Source of the DNA: Pseudomonas fluorescens
Lineage (GTDB): Bacteria; Pseudomonadota; Gammaproteobacteria; Pseudomonadales; Pseudomonadaceae
Assembly: GCF_001307275.1 (NCBI RefSeq)
Contig: NZ_CP012831.1
Location: forward strand, 4,766,501-4,830,500
Length of the DNA: 64,000 nt
Direction of reading: 5' to 3'
The first letter of the stretch is position 1, and every line of letters begins with the position of its first letter. The notes under the pieces were generated by a model. The model did not search any database. It had not been told where the DNA came from and saw nothing but the letters and a program-made list of their open reading frames with translations. Shown one piece after another: positions 61,518 through 64,000 of this stretch. A program made the translations under genes and the position numbers.

Positions 61518-62402
61518 TCAACCAATACTCCGCCCCAGCAACCACTCACTAAAAGCCCGCACCTCCACTTGCCGCTCCCGTCCCGGCACGCACACCACGG
61601 TATACCGCGCACCCGCCAAGCGAACCTCCGGGCGATAATCAACCAGCTCACCACGCGCAACAGCCTCAGCAACCAGCACGTTGCTGGCGAGCACCAGCCC
61701 GTGCCCGGCGATCGCTGCCTGCAGTGCATGCTGTTCCTCGTCATAACGCCGCAAGCGGGCGTTCTCCAGCCAACCCAGGGTGCCGGCCTTGGCGCACCAT
61801 GCAGGCCAGTCGACTGCGACGTTTGCGCTGCTCAGCCACGGCACGTCGATCAGTTCGACGGGCGAGCCCGCCGCGGGTGGTTGCCAACCGGGTCGGCAAT
61901 AAACGCCAAAGTGCTCATCCAATAAAGGCTGTTCGAACAGTTGTGGGTCCGGTCTGAACAGGGCGCGGATCGCCAGGTCGATGCTGGCGTCTCGTCGCAG
62001 GTCCACCACGTCGTTGCTGCTGTGCAGCCTGACGTCGATCTGCGGGTGCAACCGATGAAAGTCCCCGAGCCGAGGTATCAGCCACAGGCTGGCGAACGCT
62101 GGCGTTGTGCTCACCACCAGGGACTGCGCGGCACACGTTGGCGACAGTATCTGCAGGCCTTGCTGGATATCGAGCAGGGCGCGGTGCATGTAAGGGTGAA
62201 GGCGCTCGCCGTCGGCGCTCAGGCGCACGTTTTGGCTGGAGCGATCGAACAGGCGCACGCCAAGGAAGGCTTCAAGGCTTTTGACTTGGTGGGAGATCGC
62301 CGCCGGGCTGACGTTCAGTTCCTGAGCCGCGGCCTTGAAGCTGCCCAGCCGTGCGGCGGACTCGAAGCCGCGCAAGGCGGTGAGGGGCAGTTTGGCGAAC
62401 AT
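61518..62402 (-). CDS. LysR-family regulator (GcvA-like) of the PACE gene
   Basis: A 294-residue LysR-type regulator. The winged helix reads LTALRGFESAARLGSFKAAAQELNVSPAAISHQVKSLE (residues 7-44, shown in parts: the AISHQVKSLE turn is typical of the GcvA subgroup). The ligand-binding domain covers about 92-290. It is divergent from the PACE efflux gene, the usual arrangement in which the regulator senses a polyamine-like substrate. The ~100-bp shared gap contains GAGCGTGGCTCAATTTAGCT, with direct and inverted GAGC motifs. Confidence 0.88.
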   Translation of the reverse strand: MFAKLPLTALRGFESAARLGSFKAAAQELNVSPAAISHQVKSLEAFLGVRLFDRSSQNVRLSADGERLHPYMHRALLDIQQGLQILSPTCAAQSLVVSTTPAFASLWLIPRLGDFHRLHPQIDVRLHSSNDVVDLRRDASIDLAIRALFRPDPQLFEQPLLDEHFGVYCRPGWQPPAAGSPVELIDVPWLSSANVAVDWPAWCAKAGTLGWLENARLRRYDEEQHALQAAIAGHGLVLASNVLVAEAVARGELVDYRPEVRLAGARYTVVCVPGRERQVEVRAFSEWLLGRSIG

Positions 62403-62508
62403 GGGCGGGTAGGTTACTCAGGTTGAGCGTGGCTCAATTTAGCTCAATTGTGCGCGGGGGCTCAACTTGCCAGGCTGTGGTCTTCCAATCCGGCTCAGGA
62501 GCCCGCCG

Positions 62509-62958
62509 ATGCAAGGCACGCCCCGTAAAATCCTCCAGGCCATCCTCTACGAAGCCGGCGGTGTGTTGTTCGTGGCCCCGGCGCTCGCGCTGACCTACGA
62601 ACAAGGGATGGGATATTCAACCCTGCTGTCGCTGGTGATTTCTGCCGTTGCGCTGGCCTGGAACATGCTTTTCAACGGCCTGTTCGAGTGGTGGGAGCGT
62701 CGCCAGCGCAGCCGCCATCGCACCTGGCTGCGACGACTGCTCCATTCCCTGGGATTCGAAGGCGGCTTGACGTTGATCCTGACTCCGGTGATTGGCGCAT
62801 GGTTGGGCATCAGCCTGTGGCTGGCGCTGGTGACCAACCTGGGGTTGTTCGTGTTTTTCTTTTTTTACGCGCTGGTTTTTCAATGGGTGTTCGATCGAGT
62901 GTTCGATGTTCCGCTTTCGGCGCAGTCCGCAGCCAATGCCATGACTGGGCAGGACTGA
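62509..62958 (+). CDS. PACE-family efflux transporter
   Basis: A 149-residue inner-membrane protein of the proteobacterial antimicrobial compound efflux family. Four helices fall in two repeated pairs, with TPRKILQAILYEAGGVLFVAPALAL opening the first and GFEGGLTLILTPVIGAWL opening the second. E. coli-type family members carry a conserved Glu in helix 1, here in YEAGG. Known members export chlorhexidine, acriflavine or short-chain diamines. The ATG at 62509 gives the canonical MQGTPRKI. It is divergent from its LysR partner. Confidence 0.9.
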   Translation: MQGTPRKILQAILYEAGGVLFVAPALALTYEQGMGYSTLLSLVISAVALAWNMLFNGLFEWWERRQRSRHRTWLRRLLHSLGFEGGLTLILTPVIGAWLGISLWLALVTNLGLFVFFFFYALVFQWVFDRVFDVPLSAQSAANAMTGQD

Positions 62959-62989
62959 TTTATTATCTTGGATGATTAACGCTAACCTG

Positions 62990-63018
62990 GAAAAGCCGGG
63001 GGCAAAGCGGAGCCCCCG
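62990..63018 (-). terminator. Terminator of the lipoprotein gene (probably bidirectional)
   Basis: A hairpin GGGGGC/GCCCCC. On the minus strand it is followed by CGGCTTTT, between the convergent PACE and lipoprotein genes. Confidence 0.7.
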
Positions 63019-63055
63019 AGGGGCTTGCATCAATCTATCCCTTTTTCTCAAGTAC

Positions 63056-64000
63056 TCAGAACTGCGCGTTGGCCCCCGCTGTTTGGAGTATGGATTTGCA
63101 ATATGAAACGATGGCCCTCTCGGCTTCATTCAGCGGGCGTCCGCCTTTGGAAATGACACGTCCGTCGGGGAGTTGGGACCATGAGTCACTTTCGCCCAGA
63201 TTCATGTTTCGTTTGGCATATTCGTTCAAGCGCTCCAGGCACATATAGGGGAGGTCGTTGGTTGTCAGGACGGCTGTAATGATTTTTTGAGTGGCATCAG
63301 CCGTTATCTGGGACGTACCGTTTGCCGGAGTTCCAATTGCCCCCGTCGCTTTACCACTGACTGAATTGTTTTTGTTTTCATCGATGGCCTTTTTGAGCTC
63401 TGCTTCTTTTCCAGCTAATTCAGCTACCTTCGCGTTGGCTGCGTCAGAAGGTGTGTCGGTCATCACTTTTTTCGCTGTCGCCAGTTCACTCTGAACGGCC
63501 GTCAATTCTTGCCGCTGGGCCGCTAATCCAGCGACTGATGCGCTGCCGGAGGACGATAGGTATACAGCCGGGGCAATGGCTCCCTGGTTAAGTTCTTCCA
63601 CGGCTGCCAATGCCACCGAGTAACGTTGGAGCCTTGCCAGGAAAAAATTATATTGTGCATCATCAAGGGTGTCGTTCATGCGCGCTTCGCAGAGTCGATA
63701 AAATTCATCTCTGAAGAGCTGAATGTTCTTTGACCTGACGCCAATGTAGGCTGCCGAAGTTTGTACCGCGGCCGCTAATTCCGCCTTGGCCCTGTCGCTC
63801 AGCGTGCCGGAGGCAGCGAGTTGGGCCGCATAGGCTTGCATTGCATCCGGGCTGGGTTCCGCACAAATGGTGTCGTTACCGCTTACGATCGCTCTCTGGT
63901 TAATGTCTATGAATACGGATTTTTGTCTCTCTTGGGCAGTTTGAGGTAGCTGGAAGTCATGAGTCCTGTAGATGCTGTTCCAATTTGCATTGCAAGCAGT
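63056..64000 (-). CDS. Probable lipoprotein, 5' end beyond the window
   Basis: The frame is open from 63056 to the window edge, giving at least 314 residues; the ATG at 63841 is internal. The first residues visible at the edge are TACNANWNS, which reads like the end of a lipobox, so only a short signal peptide is probably missing. The protein is mostly helical, with a coiled-coil-like centre (LAAQRQELTAVQSELATAKK, then ELAGKEAELKKAIDENKN) and a Ser/Gly-rich linker. It ends in a small domain with two cysteines (LPYMCLERLNEYAKR, IVSYCKSILQ). I do not recognise the family. Confidence 0.7.
   Translation of the reverse strand, partial: TACNANWNSIYRTHDFQLPQTAQERQKSVFIDINQRAIVSGNDTICAEPSPDAMQAYAAQLAASGTLSDRAKAELAAAVQTSAAYIGVRSKNIQLFRDEFYRLCEARMNDTLDDAQYNFFLARLQRYSVALAAVEELNQGAIAPAVYLSSSGSASVAGLAAQRQELTAVQSELATAKKVMTDTPSDAANAKVAELAGKEAELKKAIDENKNNSVSGKATGAIGTPANGTSQITADATQKIITAVLTTNDLPYMCLERLNEYAKRNMNLGESDSWSQLPDGRVISKGGRPLNEAERAIVSYCKSILQTAGANAQF

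Overview
The window is a stretch of Pseudomonas chromosome, most likely from the P. fluorescens species complex. Three things point there. The G+C-rich codon use is typical. The gene order leuC-leuD-methyltransferase-leuB-asd-asd paralogue-fimV-truA-trpF-accD-folC-SPOR-cvpA-purF-metZ-SDR matches the one I know from P. aeruginosa (recalled, not searched). Short palindromic repeats built on GTGGGAGCGAGCTTGC fill about a dozen intergenic gaps, mostly as inverted pairs (REPINs).

Layout. 0-9.4 kb: a DapF-like protein, the cytosine salvage pair codB-codA, an alpha/beta hydrolase, queD, a patatin-like protein, and an overlapping four-gene block of two PepSY proteins plus a two-component system. 9.6-16.4 kb: a YuiF-type antiporter, an sCache chemoreceptor, trhP (yegQ), an AI-2E family permease, two small proteins and tRNA-Asn. 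16.6-24.6 kb: an aromatic aminotransferase divergent from uvrB, then gltX, a tandemly duplicated tRNA-Ala/tRNA-Glu block, a TetR regulator and a hydrolase. 24.6-31.3 kb: a thioesterase, a 135-bp tandem REP array, dusC, a small heat-shock gene with a sigma-32 promoter and a ROSE-like RNA thermometer, a five-PAS GGDEF-EAL protein and a LysR regulator. 31.4-50.0 kb: the conserved housekeeping block (leucine, aspartate-family and tryptophan biosynthesis, polar hub FimV, pseudouridine, fatty acid, folate, purine and methionine synthesis). 50.1-52.3 kb: tRNA-Val, two tRNA-Asp, a PuuB-like oxidase and a second tRNA-Val.

52.3-61.3 kb reads as an accessory segment starting just after tRNA-Val(GAC). 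It has low coding density, AT-richer genes, small orphan lipoproteins and membrane proteins, a RelE-type toxin with a Phd/YefM-type antitoxin, and an orphan protein with a PD-(D/E)XK nuclease domain like those of polymorphic toxins. It also holds an orphan tailspike-like beta-helix protein and at least three copies of a ~60-nt palindromic element that is not the REP family. Two protein C-termini in this segment appear to be supplied by that element. No integrase or transposase is visible. From 61.5 kb ordinary chromosome resumes with a LysR/PACE efflux pair and a lipoprotein gene cut by the window end.

The least explained parts are the 53-61 kb segment (nuclease, tailspike-like protein, palindromic element) and the DapF-like protein, in which both catalytic cysteine positions are serine.
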